Translations under genes and position numbers: made by a program
The notes under the pieces: generated by a model
Seen by the model: only the letters and a program-made list of their open reading frames with translations
What the model was told of the DNA's origin: nothing
Database searches by the model: none
Shown here: positions 17,664 through 26,297 of the stretch, one piece after another
Layout of the letters: each line of letters begins with the position of its first letter
Numbering within the stretch: the first letter of the stretch is position 1
Origin: an uncultured Clostridia bacterium
GTDB taxonomy: Bacteria > Bacillota > Clostridia > Oscillospirales > Acutalibacteraceae
DNA length: 34,100 nucleotides
Assembly (NCBI GenBank): GCA_947585965.1
Contig: CANPXK010000022.1
Location: 1-34,100, forward strand
Direction: 5' to 3'

Positions 17664-17703
17664 GCTCATTCCTCCTCATCTAAGAGTACAAAAATACATA
17701 CTA

Positions 17704-17732
17704 ATTATAAACCAAAACATTCAAATATACAA
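17704..17732 (-). promoter_or_regulatory. Predicted promoter for the two-CxxC protein
   Basis: On the minus strand, TTGTAT (17727-17732), a 17-base spacer and a perfect TATAAT (17704-17709), about 40 bases ahead of the chosen start. Confidence 0.5.
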
Positions 17733-17869
17733 TGGTTTTTACAATTTTTTTTGTAATCCCGTTAATATGCGGCAGTTTCCAGTTATTATAGGTATCCCTG
17801 TTTCGTTTATTTTTTACCTCCCGATATACCCGGGTAATAAAGAAATTTTTTAAAATTATTGAGTCAACA

Positions 17870-17898
17870 TTGACAAAAACAAAACAATAACATATACT
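17870..17898 (+). promoter_or_regulatory. Strong predicted promoter for the 391-residue protein gene
   Basis: A consensus -35 TTGACA (17870-17875), a 17-base spacer and TATACT (17893-17898). This is the best promoter match in the window. Confidence 0.65.
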
Positions 17899-17904
17899 TT
17901 AAAG

Positions 17905-18075
17905 TAGTACGCGGGTCTTATGAGATGTTGTCTTAATAAATTAAACCTACAGCATATTGTTACCCGTTACACCAAAATCCGCATATATTATCGGTGTAAA
18001 ATAAATGTAATAATGTAAATTTAACCGAGCTTTAAGATAAAAAGCAAAATATCATGAAAAGGAAGGCTGAATAAA
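17905..18075 (+). other. Long untranslated leader of about 170 bases
   Basis: The leader between the strong promoter and ATG 18076 has two candidate pairings: CGGGT (17911-17915) with ACCCG (about 17962-17966), and TTACACC (about 17967-17973) with GGTGTAA (about 17993-17999). No known riboswitch is recognised. Confidence 0.35.
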
Positions 18076-19251
18076 ATGACAGTAGTCGATATCAGAAGTA
18101 TTTTTTCACAAAGAAACATTGAACTTTTTGAGGTAAACTCCTCATATATATACTATGCCGAGGAGAAAAATGAAGAAGGTCATAATAATCTGTTTATCCT
18201 CGAGTACAACCGCTCCACAAGAAGGGAGCGGCTTGTAACCAATTATACACTTGAGGATCCTACCTTTGTGGAACACCTTTTCGCATTTGAGAATACACTT
18301 GTTCTTATTCTCGAAAACGGCAGCAACAGTATGTGGCTGATTGAGATTGACAAAAACAGCGGAATGGAACTGAACAGAAGAAAGGTAGTATGCACCGGTG
18401 CCTTCAGAAGCTGCACTGCCCTTGACAGTGAGCACATACTCATATATATGGGTCCGGATGAGGTCAATAGTGAAATGTTCAAAAGATACAGTGAGGTAAC
18501 AGGGTGTGAATGTCTTTGCTATATGTATGACCTCAAGACCAATATAAAACATTTTATAAAGAATCCGCTTATCGCAAAGCTCGGTACGGACAATATAAAA
18601 CAAATGACCGTGCGTGACGAAAAATACCTTATACTGCTTGACCCGTTTGCCGATGAGGATATCAAAAGGGGGTATTATGAGGAACAAAGATGGATAAATG
18701 CCGATATCAGGGATAATATATGGCTTTGCAGACTTGAAGAATTTGAAAAGCAGCTTGAGGCAGGTGCTGAAAACATAACCAAAAAATGCATAGCAAGCGC
18801 TGATATAAAAGCTCTTGCAAGATATATGGGTATAGACGGGGATAAGCTGTTTTTCAGGGCAAAGGAATTCAGAACAGGCATAGAAAAAATATGCAGCTAT
18901 GATGTGTTTACAAATTCACTTAATGTAGAGGCGGAGCTTAACATTCCGGACAATGATACCATGTACATAATCGAAGAAAAACCGTTCTCCGTTTTCTCCG
19001 TAAAGTCGGATAACAGGGAGACCTCGGTGACGGGAATAATAAACAGCAGTGCGGAACTTACATACAAAAGTAAACTCGGAAGCTTTATGACCTGTATAGA
19101 AAACAGATATATAGTAACACAAAACTTTGTCACCGACAATGAAACAAATACCGAAAAGCGAATATACAGTATATATGATTCGGAGCTTGATAAAAGTGAA
19201 AGCTATGAATGTAATTGCTGTCTTAAGGGAAATACCTTGGTTCTGTATTGA
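18076..19251 (+). CDS. Hypothetical protein, possible beta-propeller-like cytosolic protein
   Basis: 391 residues, with no signal peptide and no membrane segments. Repeating short beta-strand patterns ending in aromatic or charged turns (SSYIYYAEEKN, NNLFILEYNRS, NSMWLIEIDKN, LCYMYDLKT, DKLFFRAKE, RIYSIYDSE) suggest a WD/PQQ-like propeller of about six or seven blades. No catalytic motif was identified. It is expressed from a strong promoter with a long leader and precedes the nusA operon, which has its own promoter. GGAAGG lies ahead of the start. The family is not recognised; propeller folds usually mediate binding. Confidence 0.75.
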   Translation: MTVVDIRSIFSQRNIELFEVNSSYIYYAEEKNEEGHNNLFILEYNRSTRRERLVTNYTLEDPTFVEHLFAFENTLVLILENGSNSMWLIEIDKNSGMELNRRKVVCTGAFRSCTALDSEHILIYMGPDEVNSEMFKRYSEVTGCECLCYMYDLKTNIKHFIKNPLIAKLGTDNIKQMTVRDEKYLILLDPFADEDIKRGYYEEQRWINADIRDNIWLCRLEEFEKQLEAGAENITKKCIASADIKALARYMGIDGDKLFFRAKEFRTGIEKICSYDVFTNSLNVEAELNIPDNDTMYIIEEKPFSVFSVKSDNRETSVTGIINSSAELTYKSKLGSFMTCIENRYIVTQNFVTDNETNTEKRIYSIYDSELDKSESYECNCCLKGNTLVLY

Positions 19252-19342
19252 TTTTATGCTTAAATTTTACGACTTCCGGGTCAATAATATGTTACATATC
19301 AATATATGTCATGAATTAATACCTGTTTATGCAAAAAAATAC

Positions 19343-19371
19343 TTGCAAATCCGGAATATTTGTGGTAGAAT
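19343..19371 (+). promoter_or_regulatory. Predicted promoter of the rimP-nusA-infB operon
   Basis: TTGCAA (19343-19348), a 17-base spacer and TAGAAT (19366-19371). Transcription would start near 19378, about 20 bases before the leader hairpin. Confidence 0.6.
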
Positions 19372-19399
19372 ATTAGTGGTAATTCATGTAGGCTTAGTG

Positions 19400-19424
19400 A
19401 AAGAGTGGGGACGCCCCACTCTTT
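19400..19424 (+). promoter_or_regulatory. Leader hairpin of the nusA operon, probable attenuator
   Basis: AAAGAGTGGGG (19400-19410) and CCCCACTCTTT (19414-19424) form a perfect 11-bp stem with an ACG loop, followed by T and A. A hairpin of this sequence type (AGAGTGGG with CCCACTCT) is familiar ahead of rimP in other Clostridia. Position right after the promoter and the T-rich 3' arm fit a transcription attenuator, plausibly subject to NusA feedback. The regulation itself is inference. Confidence 0.7.
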
Positions 19425-19516
19425 TACTGTTAATGGGCTGCATGATATATATGTATTTATCACAATATTTTTTTGAGGAGTACTATACTGACAGCGTACC
19501 GGAACGGAGGGAAAAT

Positions 19517-19999
19517 ATGACTGCAAAAAAAAGAGGAAATACAGTTGCGGAGATTACGGATCTTGTACAGCCGATAGTGGAAAAAATGGGATTGACTTTA
19601 TGGAATGTCTGCTATGTCAAAGAAGGCTCGGAATATTATCTGAGAATCTTCATCGACAGTGACAGTGGAGTCACAATCGACGATTGTGAAAATGTGACAA
19701 GAGCGATAGATGCACCGCTTGACAGACTTGACCCTATCGAAGGAAACTATATACTCGAGGTTTCCTCTCCCGGAGTTGAAAGAGAATTGGTTCTTGACCG
19801 CCATTTTGACAGGTACCTCGGTACACCCGTCATGGTAAAGCTTATAAGACCCGATGAAAACGGCATAAGAGAATATAAAGGCACCCTGATTTCCCATGAC
19901 AAAGAAACGATTACTCTGATGCTTGAAAACGGCAGTGAAACCGTAATAAAAAAGAAAGCGGCAGTATATATTAAACTGGATGATTTTAACATTAACTAA
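19517..19999 (+). CDS. rimP: Ribosome maturation factor RimP
   Basis: 160 residues, the usual size for RimP, which assists assembly of the 30S subunit. The start is ATG 19517 with GGAGGG ahead; the longer frame from 19127 lacks support. Typical motifs are seen: GLTLWNVCYVKEG, YYLRIFIDSDSGVTIDDCENVTRAID, ILEVSSPGVERELV (the conserved SPGxxRxL core) and a C-terminal Sm-like domain (KGTLISHDKETITL). It is first gene of the nusA operon, with nusA 14 bases downstream, the standard arrangement in Bacillota. Confidence 0.96.
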   Translation: MTAKKRGNTVAEITDLVQPIVEKMGLTLWNVCYVKEGSEYYLRIFIDSDSGVTIDDCENVTRAIDAPLDRLDPIEGNYILEVSSPGVERELVLDRHFDRYLGTPVMVKLIRPDENGIREYKGTLISHDKETITLMLENGSETVIKKKAAVYIKLDDFNIN

Positions 20000-20013
20000 C
20001 GGAGGAAAGAAAA

Positions 20014-21234
20014 ATGAAAAAAAACAAAGAACCGGAAGAAAACCTTTTTGAAGCTCTTAAGCTTATAGAAAAAGAAAAAGGTATTCCGACGGAATTTATG
20101 ATCACACAGATAACAAAGGCAATTGTTACCGCCTGCAAAAATTCGTACGGCGGTAATGATGATGTTACGGTCGAGTGTAACAGAGAAACGGGTAAGCTTG
20201 AAGCACGGCTCAATAAAACCGTTGTTGAAGAAGTAAATGATGTAAACAGAGAAATCACTCTCGATGAGGCAAGAAAGATAAGTCCTCTTGCGAATACGGG
20301 CGATAAGGTCGGAATCCCTCTCGATCCGAAAAATTTCGGAAGAATTGCGGTTTCAACAGCAAGAAATATGATACGTCAGGGAATACGTGACGGAGAAAAG
20401 GAACAGGCACTTTCGGAATACCAGAGCAAATTACAGGATATAGTCACGGCAACGGTTGAACAGGTTGATCCGTCCACGGGAAATGCCGCACTTAAGGTGG
20501 GAAAATCAATAGCAATACTCCCCAAAAGTGAGCAAATCCCCGGTGAAGTACTTAATGTCGGCGATATGATAAAGGTATACGTAGTCAACATAAAATCGGG
20601 CGACAAGGGACCGAGAGCGATTATCTCAAGAACCAAGGCAGATTTTGTAAAGAGACTCTTTGAAGAAGAGGTTCCGGAGATATTTGACGGTGTTGTGCAA
20701 ATAAAATATATTTCGAGAGAGCCGGGTTCGAGAACAAAAATTGCCGTTCTCAGCACTGATCCCGAAGTTGACGCTGTGGGTGCCTGCATTGGTCCCAAAG
20801 GGCAGAGAGTCGGAACCATCGTAGGGCAGCTCTGCGGAGAGAAAATTGACATTATAGAATACAGCGAAGATCCTGTTGAGTTTATTAAAAAAGCCCTCTC
20901 CCCCGCCGAGGTTCTTGATGTTGTCATTGATCCGAACGGAGAAAAGATCTGCAAAGCAACCGTTCCGGATAATCAGCTCTCGCTTGCAATAGGAAATAAG
21001 GGACAGAACGTCCGTCTTGCCGCAAAGCTTACCGGTTGGAAGATTGATATAAGACCCGAAAGCGGCTTCTTTGGCGAGGACGATGATGAGGACGACAAGG
21101 AAGAATATATCGGTGACGGACTCAATGATGAGGATATTGCTTCCGGCGATAATGTCGAAAGCGAAGCCGGACAGGAAGAAGAAATTGTCGATGCTGCTGA
21201 GAATACCGTCGATAATCAAGAAACGGAAAAATAA
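20014..21234 (+). CDS. nusA: Transcription termination/antitermination protein NusA
   Basis: 406 residues. The N-terminal RNA-polymerase-binding domain covers about 1-130 (NLFEALKLIEKEKGIP). The S1 domain follows, about 135-200 (VTATVEQVDPSTGNAALKVG). KH1 and KH2 show the GxxG loops GPKGQR and GNKGQN. The Bacillota form lacks the acidic repeats of enterobacterial NusA but has a roughly 55-residue acidic disordered tail. NusA enhances pausing and hairpin-dependent termination, and often controls its own operon through leader structures like the one at 19400-19424. GGAGG precedes the start. Confidence 0.98.
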   Translation: MKKNKEPEENLFEALKLIEKEKGIPTEFMITQITKAIVTACKNSYGGNDDVTVECNRETGKLEARLNKTVVEEVNDVNREITLDEARKISPLANTGDKVGIPLDPKNFGRIAVSTARNMIRQGIRDGEKEQALSEYQSKLQDIVTATVEQVDPSTGNAALKVGKSIAILPKSEQIPGEVLNVGDMIKVYVVNIKSGDKGPRAIISRTKADFVKRLFEEEVPEIFDGVVQIKYISREPGSRTKIAVLSTDPEVDAVGACIGPKGQRVGTIVGQLCGEKIDIIEYSEDPVEFIKKALSPAEVLDVVIDPNGEKICKATVPDNQLSLAIGNKGQNVRLAAKLTGWKIDIRPESGFFGEDDDEDDKEEYIGDGLNDEDIASGDNVESEAGQEEEIVDAAENTVDNQETEK

Positions 21235-21296
21235 GTGATTGTCCCGACTGTAATTCTGTCCGGAAAAATTTTCAGGACTTTTTATGAAAGGAAATA

Positions 21297-21590
21297 TTGA
21301 AGTTGCACCAGAAAAAAATACCAATGAGAAAGTGTGTGAGCTGCGGCGAAATGAAAGACAAAAAACAGCTCATAAGAATTGTCAGATCCCCCGATCCTGA
21401 TGGATCGGAATGTAAAATATCGGTAGATCTAACGGGAAAGAAACCCGGACGCGGGGCATATATCTGCAACAGTCCCGACTGTCTGGCTAAGGCAAAAAAG
21501 GCGAGAAGGCTTGAAAAAACATTTTCATGCAAAATCCCCGATGAGGTATATGAAAAGCTCACAAAAGAGCTTGAAACCTCTGCTCAATGA
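21297..21590 (+). CDS. rnpM: RNase P modulator RnpM (YlxR family)
   Basis: 97 residues, beginning at TTG 21297 with AAAGGAAA just ahead. The family start KKIPMRKC supports this codon rather than the internal ATG. Conserved KCVSCGEMK, ELIRIVR-like QLIRIVR, KKPGRGAYIC and the CxxC-type pairs mark the YlxR fold. It binds RNA and, in Bacillus, modulates RNase P activity. It sits between nusA and ylxQ as in other Bacillota. Confidence 0.93.
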   Translation: MKLHQKKIPMRKCVSCGEMKDKKQLIRIVRSPDPDGSECKISVDLTGKKPGRGAYICNSPDCLAKAKKARRLEKTFSCKIPDEVYEKLTKELETSAQ

Positions 21591-21633
21591 TTATTGAAAT
21601 TATCGGATTTGTCCGGAAAGAGTGATTGAATTA

Positions 21634-21936
21634 ATGAATAATAAGCTGCTGTCATTATTGGGAATTGCACGACGAGCGGGACGTATATCGCTCGGATTTG
21701 ATGCCGTCGTTGACTCTGTGCACGGCGGTCAATGCAAACTTCTTTTGCTTGCAAATAATTTGTCCGAACGTACAAAGAGAGCAATAGTAAGAACGGCGGA
21801 TGACAGCAAGGTAAAGACGGTTTTTTTAGATATACCGATGGAAGAACTCGGAGCTTCTGTCGGAAAGCTTACCGGGATAATTTCGGTAAATGATCAGGGA
21901 TTTGCGGATAAAATGATAACGCTTTGTAACGGATAA
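21634..21936 (+). CDS. ylxQ: L7Ae-family RNA-binding protein YlxQ
   Basis: 100 residues from ATG 21634. The in-frame GTG at 21622 touches the GGAAAG site and is less likely. LLSLLGIARRAGRISLGFDAV is the typical opening of the family (seen here in part as GIARRAGR). KLLLLANNLSERT and the IPMEELGASVGK segment complete the L7Ae/L30e fold, which binds kink-turn RNA. The exact role is unknown; the gene is a constant part of the nusA-infB operon. Confidence 0.9.
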   Translation: MNNKLLSLLGIARRAGRISLGFDAVVDSVHGGQCKLLLLANNLSERTKRAIVRTADDSKVKTVFLDIPMEELGASVGKLTGIISVNDQGFADKMITLCNG

Positions 21937-21957
21937 ACAGACAGGAGGAATGATTGT

Positions 21958-24504
21958 ATGATAAAATATAAACTCAGCGAGGTAGCTAAAAACCTGAATG
22001 TACCAAGCAAGGAACTGTCCGAGGTACTTAAAACATACCTGAACGTAAACAAAAAATCGGGAGCAAATCTTGCGGAGGAAGAGCTCAATCTTATAGTAGA
22101 GTATTTCACTCAGAAGAATATGATGAGTAATCTTAATGATTACTATGCAAGCGGAAACGAACCCAAGACGGAAACACCCGAAAAAACAGAGGCTGCCGAA
22201 AAGACAAAAAATACCGGAGCCGATAAATCGGATAAACAGGAAAAGAGTAAAAACCGCAAGAAGGATAACAGAAACGATAACAGCAAATCACAGAAAAACG
22301 ATAGACATGAAAAAACGGCAAAAACCGAAAATAAGACCGAGCCTAAGAATGAACAGACCGAAAGAAATAATCCTAAACAAACAAACAATGACAAACCTGC
22401 AAACAAAAAGCAGCCGAAGCAAAAGAAAAACAAAACTCCGGCAACTGCAAGACCGAAGCAGGAAACACATATTCTTTCGGGAAAGCAGTTTGATAAAAAT
22501 GAAGCCGTTACAGAAGATGACAGCAAGGTCAATGAAAACAGGGGCAGGGTCATTAATACCAGGGCTTCTCATGTGAATATAGATAAGTACAACGAGAAAT
22601 ACGACAGGCTCGCGAGCGAAAAAATGCATAAGGAGCCTACCATACAGAAGCAGAAGATAAATCAGCGTTCACAGCAGAAAGGTAAGCCGCGCAATTCACG
22701 GAAGGAAACCGAGCAGGAACGTCTTAACAGAATCGCCAATGACCGCAAGAATAAACCTATAACCGTACAGATACCTGATGAGATAACCGTCGGGGAACTT
22801 GCTCTGAGGTTAAAGGTTACTGCAACGGAGCTTATAAAAAAGCTTATGATGCTCGGCGTAATGGCAAGTGTAAGTAATGTTATTGACTTTGATACTGCTT
22901 CACTTGCAGCTATGGAATTCCATGCAAAGGTCGAAAAAGAAGTTGTTGAAACAATCGAGGAAAAAATCATTGATAACAGTGAAGATGATGACGATAACCT
23001 TGTTGAACGTGCTCCTGTCGTTGTCGTTATGGGTCATGTTGACCACGGAAAAACCTCATTGCTCGATGCAATACGTCATGCCCATGTGACCGACACCGAA
23101 GCAGGCGGAATTACACAGCACATAGGAGCATACCGTGTCAAAATTAATGATAGAAATATCACCTTCCTTGATACACCCGGACATGAAGCGTTTACGACCA
23201 TGCGTGCAAGAGGAGCACAGGTTACAGATATTGCAATACTTGTTGTAGCCGCTGATGACGGTATCATGCCACAGACGGTAGAGGCAATCCATCATGCAAA
23301 GGCAGCGGGGGTTTCAATTATCGTTGCGGTAAATAAGATCGATAAGCCCGGTGCCGATATAGAGCGTGTCAAATCCCAGCTCACGGAGCATGAGCTTGTC
23401 CCCGAGGAATGGGGCGGTGATGTTCCGGTCATCCCGGTTTCCGCACATACAAAGGAAGGTATTGATGACCTTCTCGAAATGGTTTTGCTTGTTGCAGACA
23501 TGAAAGAACTCAAGGCTAATCCTGACAGAGCAGCAAAGGGTACGGTTATAGAAGCAAGACTTGATAAGGGACGTGGTCCTGTCGCAACTATGCTCGTACA
23601 GAACGGTACACTTAATATAGGTGATATCATTGTAGCGGGAACTGCCGTTGGTCGTGTCAGAGCAATGACAAACGACAAGGGAGCCAAGGTCAAAGCTGCT
23701 GGTCCCTCCGTTCCCGTAGAGATAACAGGTCTGAATGATGTACCGACAGGCGGAGATATTTTCAATGCTGTCTCCGATGAACGTCTTGCGAGGGAGCTTG
23801 TTGAACAGCGCCGTAATGCTGCGAAAGAGGAACGCTTTAATTCTGTGACAAAGGTTACCCTTGACAACCTCTTCGATCAGATGAAAATGGGCGAAATGAA
23901 GGAACTTAAGATCATAGTCAAGGCTGACGTTCAAGGCTCAGTCGAAGCGGTAAGACAATCTCTTGAAAAGCTGACGAATGAAGAGGTTCGTGTAAATGTG
24001 ATATACAGTGCCGTAGGTGCAATTAAAGAATCAGATGTCATGCTTGCAACCGCATCAAATGCAATCATTGTCGGATTTAATGTACGACCGGATCCTGTTG
24101 CCGAAGATAATGCCAAGCGAAACGGTGTGGATATGCGCCTGTACAGGGTCATTTACGACTGCATTGAGGAAATAGAAGCAGCAATGAAAGGTATGCTCGC
24201 ACCGAAATACAAAGAAAATACTCTCGGAAAGGTAGAGGTAAGACTTACCTACAAAATCACCAATGTAGGTCTTGTTTCCGGTTCCTATGTACTTTCCGGA
24301 AAAGTTATACGAGGTGCTCAGTGCCGGGTTGTGCGTGACGGAATTGTAATAGCAGATGATGTTATTGCTTCTCTCCAAAGATTCAAGGACAGTGTCAAGG
24401 AAGTCACACAGGGTTTTGAATGTGGTATCACCCTTGAGAAATATAGTGATATCAAAGAGGGCGACATCTTTGAGATATATGAAATGGAAGAGATAAAACA
24501 GTAA
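21958..24504 (+). CDS. infB: Translation initiation factor IF-2
   Basis: 848 residues; GTPase that delivers initiator tRNA to the 30S subunit. A winged IF2-N domain is at 1-50. A Lys/Asn/Glu-rich disordered region follows at about 60-265, then a second IF2-N ([22 protein letters not shown]). The G domain has GHVDHGKT (359-366), [22 protein letters not shown] and SAHTKEG. Domains II to IV follow with [15 protein letters not shown] and [23 protein letters not shown] lies ahead of the start. It is the last gene of the operon; rbfA, which usually follows infB, is absent and a strong hairpin comes instead. Confidence 0.98.
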   Translation: MIKYKLSEVAKNLNVPSKELSEVLKTYLNVNKKSGANLAEEELNLIVEYFTQKNMMSNLNDYYASGNEPKTETPEKTEAAEKTKNTGADKSDKQEKSKNRKKDNRNDNSKSQKNDRHEKTAKTENKTEPKNEQTERNNPKQTNNDKPANKKQPKQKKNKTPATARPKQETHILSGKQFDKNEAVTEDDSKVNENRGRVINTRASHVNIDKYNEKYDRLASEKMHKEPTIQKQKINQRSQQKGKPRNSRKETEQERLNRIANDRKNKPITVQIPDEITVGELALRLKVTATELIKKLMMLGVMASVSNVIDFDTASLAAMEFHAKVEKEVVETIEEKIIDNSEDDDDNLVERAPVVVVMGHVDHGKTSLLDAIRHAHVTDTEAGGITQHIGAYRVKINDRNITFLDTPGHEAFTTMRARGAQVTDIAILVVAADDGIMPQTVEAIHHAKAAGVSIIVAVNKIDKPGADIERVKSQLTEHELVPEEWGGDVPVIPVSAHTKEGIDDLLEMVLLVADMKELKANPDRAAKGTVIEARLDKGRGPVATMLVQNGTLNIGDIIVAGTAVGRVRAMTNDKGAKVKAAGPSVPVEITGLNDVPTGGDIFNAVSDERLARELVEQRRNAAKEERFNSVTKVTLDNLFDQMKMGEMKELKIIVKADVQGSVEAVRQSLEKLTNEEVRVNVIYSAVGAIKESDVMLATASNAIIVGFNVRPDPVAEDNAKRNGVDMRLYRVIYDCIEEIEAAMKGMLAPKYKENTLGKVEVRLTYKITNVGLVSGSYVLSGKVIRGAQCRVVRDGIVIADDVIASLQRFKDSVKEVTQGFECGITLEKYSDIKEGDIFEIYEMEEIKQ

Positions 24505-24549
24505 ATGACAGTAACTTTCTATCCTTCTGTCATACAGATATAATAAACA

Positions 24550-24591
24550 ATCGGCTGCCGCATTAAGTCAAGGCTTAGTGCGGCAGCCGAT
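24550..24591 (+). terminator. Terminator after infB
   Basis: ATCGGCTGCCGCATTAA (24550-24566) pairs with TTAGTGCGGCAGCCGAT (24575-24591), a 17-bp stem with one wobble and an 8-base loop. It lies 46 bases past the infB stop. The T-run after it is weak. Confidence 0.7.
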
Positions 24592-24645
24592 CTGCATTTA
24601 TCCGGATAAATACATACATAAACGAGAGAGGGATAATATCAAGAA

Positions 24646-24685
24646 CAAAAGTGCTGTCCCTCAGTCAAACACCGGGAACAGCACT
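24646..24685 (-). terminator. Terminator of the pilus operon / prepilin genes
   Basis: On the minus strand AGTGCTGTTCCC (24685-24674) pairs with GGGACAGCACT (24660-24650), with one bulge, followed by TTTTG. It lies 57 bases past the last prepilin gene's stop, convergent with the infB terminator. Confidence 0.75.
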
Positions 24686-24742
24686 AATCTTTCAGTATAT
24701 CCGACCGTTAATATCCGTCAAAGTTTAAATCAATAAACAACA

Positions 24743-25456
24743 TCAGCTTTCTTCCTCATAATCACCTCTAAAAAGAATACCTTTCGTCTTTGTATCATCG
24801 TCTCCAACAACAAAACTTGCAATGTCTGCACCGACTTCCACGAATCGATCGTTTTCATTAGTTGTAATATTGGAACAGTTATTAAGAAGAACACAGCCGC
24901 TGACAGAATATCCGCGCTCCATATTAATAGAGTATCTCATATAAAGGAAAGCCCTTCCGTCTGCGATAGCCGTAGCTCCCGGGTCTACTTCAACTTTTTG
25001 TTTAAAAACGGAAAACTCAACACTATCAACACCACTTATTGACATATTCTGAAGCTCTAACTGATTACCGTCATAATCCCTTACTACATCCCTGTACGTT
25101 AAAGTCTTGGATCCCGGTGCAATCGTCATATAGCTTATTTCTTTTTTATTCTCCATGTTTAAAATGAGAGAATCTATATCATTAGGATTCAAGACAACTG
25201 TAGCACCCGGATCAACACCGGACGGTGCATCCTGATCAACATAATACATTGATGTGCAAACTCTTGCAAACCTTGTTATAAATTCCTCAATTTGCGCCGT
25301 CTTTCCCTGCTCAACAGCAACAACAGATGCTGTTGAATAGTTATTCATCGCAGATGCAAATATTCCTACTCCCATTCCTGCCGTAATTGCCAGAATGGCA
25401 ACGGTTACAACAAGCTCAACGAGTGTAACACCTTTCCTGCTTCTTAATTTTCTCAT
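24743..25456 (-). CDS. Type IV prepilin-like protein (minor pilin, PilW-like)
   Basis: 237 residues. A short basic leader (MRKLRSRKG) is followed by VTLVELVVTVAILA, the class III signal: cleavage after Gly9, Glu at +5 of the mature protein, then a hydrophobic helix. The rest is a globular beta domain of no clear family, with two cysteines near the C-terminal third (GCVLLNNCS). It is larger than a major pilin, so a minor or tip pilin is more likely. It begins 11 bases after the preceding prepilin gene and both share the promoter at 26116-26143. Confidence 0.85.
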   Translation of the reverse strand: MRKLRSRKGVTLVELVVTVAILAITAGMGVGIFASAMNNYSTASVVAVEQGKTAQIEEFITRFARVCTSMYYVDQDAPSGVDPGATVVLNPNDIDSLILNMENKKEISYMTIAPGSKTLTYRDVVRDYDGNQLELQNMSISGVDSVEFSVFKQKVEVDPGATAIADGRAFLYMRYSINMERGYSVSGCVLLNNCSNITTNENDRFVEVGADIASFVVGDDDTKTKGILFRGDYEEES

Positions 25457-25467
25457 ATTCTCTCACC

Positions 25468-26043
25468 TCAACCTGTATATGGGATAAAGCTTTCGCTTAC
25501 AGACGTACCTTTTGCCGTTTCAAAGCTTGTCAATATTCTGAAGCCTGTAATTTTATTATAGTCATCGGTTCCGGGAGTGGGATCCTCAAGAACCGGGCTT
25601 ACATCAGGAACTATAGTATACTGGAATATCACATCGTCAACGAAAGCAGGCTTATACTCACCGCCGGAATACTCCGGAGGCACAAATACCGCACCGTCTA
25701 CATTGTTGTTTATAGCTACAATCAGCGCCGTTGCATAATCATCTCCCGAGAGATCACCGGAGCTCTGGATAGCATCTATCTGATCAATAACATCCACCGC
25801 TTCCTCTGTGTCGGTAATCTGCATACATTTGAATGTATTGAAAATAATCTCATTGACAGAGGAGTTCAGCAGATCCTCTTTATTATGATCCGAATTGTAT
25901 AAAGTAGTGGAATATCCGTTTACCAATGCACCAAGCGTTGAAGCAAATACAATAACGATTATGGCAACACCGACAAGTATTTCAACAAGTGTCATACCCT
26001 TTTTAGACCTGAATTTATTCTTATATAATAATCTTCTTTTCAT
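25468..26043 (-). CDS. Type IV prepilin-like protein (minor pilin, PilV-like)
   Basis: 191 residues. The leader is 16 residues, ending RSKKG, then MTLVEILVGVAIIVIVF, a class III signal with Glu5. The C-terminal domain is acidic and lacks disulfide-type cysteines. Its long leader and the following second prepilin resemble PilV/PilW-type minor pilin pairs. It is read from a promoter separate from pilC, with AGGAGG ahead of the start. It might instead be the major pilin, but 191 residues is rather long. Confidence 0.83.
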   Translation of the reverse strand: MKRRLLYKNKFRSKKGMTLVEILVGVAIIVIVFASTLGALVNGYSTTLYNSDHNKEDLLNSSVNEIIFNTFKCMQITDTEEAVDVIDQIDAIQSSGDLSGDDYATALIVAINNNVDGAVFVPPEYSGGEYKPAFVDDVIFQYTIVPDVSPVLEDPTPGTDDYNKITGFRILTSFETAKGTSVSESFIPYTG

Positions 26044-26115
26044 TGAAGTAAACCTCCTGTGTACTGTATTCCATCAAGCATTTCTCAATAATAGGCAACA
26101 CAAATATACACTTTA

Positions 26116-26143
26116 ATTATACTATAGATTTTGGGAATTTCAA
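26116..26143 (-). promoter_or_regulatory. Predicted promoter of the two prepilin genes
   Basis: On the minus strand, TTGAAA (26138-26143), a 16-base spacer and TATAAT (26116-26121). It lies in the 254-base gap between pilC and the prepilins, allowing pilin synthesis to be set apart from the machine. Confidence 0.55.
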
Positions 26144-26216
26144 CATAATTTTCAGGGATAAATTAAACAAAATTTTGCACCACAATTTAGTTATATTCAT
26201 AGTGGCAACAAGCAAA

Positions 26217-26248
26217 CGGTACATTGACAGTCATTCGCCAATGTACCG
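26217..26248 (-). terminator. Hairpin after pilC, probable terminator
   Basis: CGGTACATTG and CAATGTACCG form a perfect 10-bp stem with a 12-base loop, followed on the minus strand by TTTGCTTGTTG. It lies 49 bases past the pilC stop and before the prepilin promoter. The T-run is imperfect. Confidence 0.5.
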
Positions 26249-26297
26249 AAAGCTACATAAAGTTTGCGTATTTCTACAAAATACAACACCAAATAAA

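Larger units (their letters stand above)
19252..19516 (+). other. nusA operon promoter and leader region
   Basis: A 265-base gap without genes. It holds the promoter at 19343-19371 and a strong leader hairpin at 19400-19424. A further 90 bases of leader end in GGAGGG (19506-19511) ahead of rimP. An open frame running through it from 19127 has no credible start and is ignored. Confidence 0.7.

Noticed and set aside
19127-19516. N-terminal 130-residue extension of RimP
   Set aside because: It overlaps the preceding gene, crosses the nusA-operon promoter and the leader hairpin, and RimP proteins start where ATG 19517 with GGAGGG is found.
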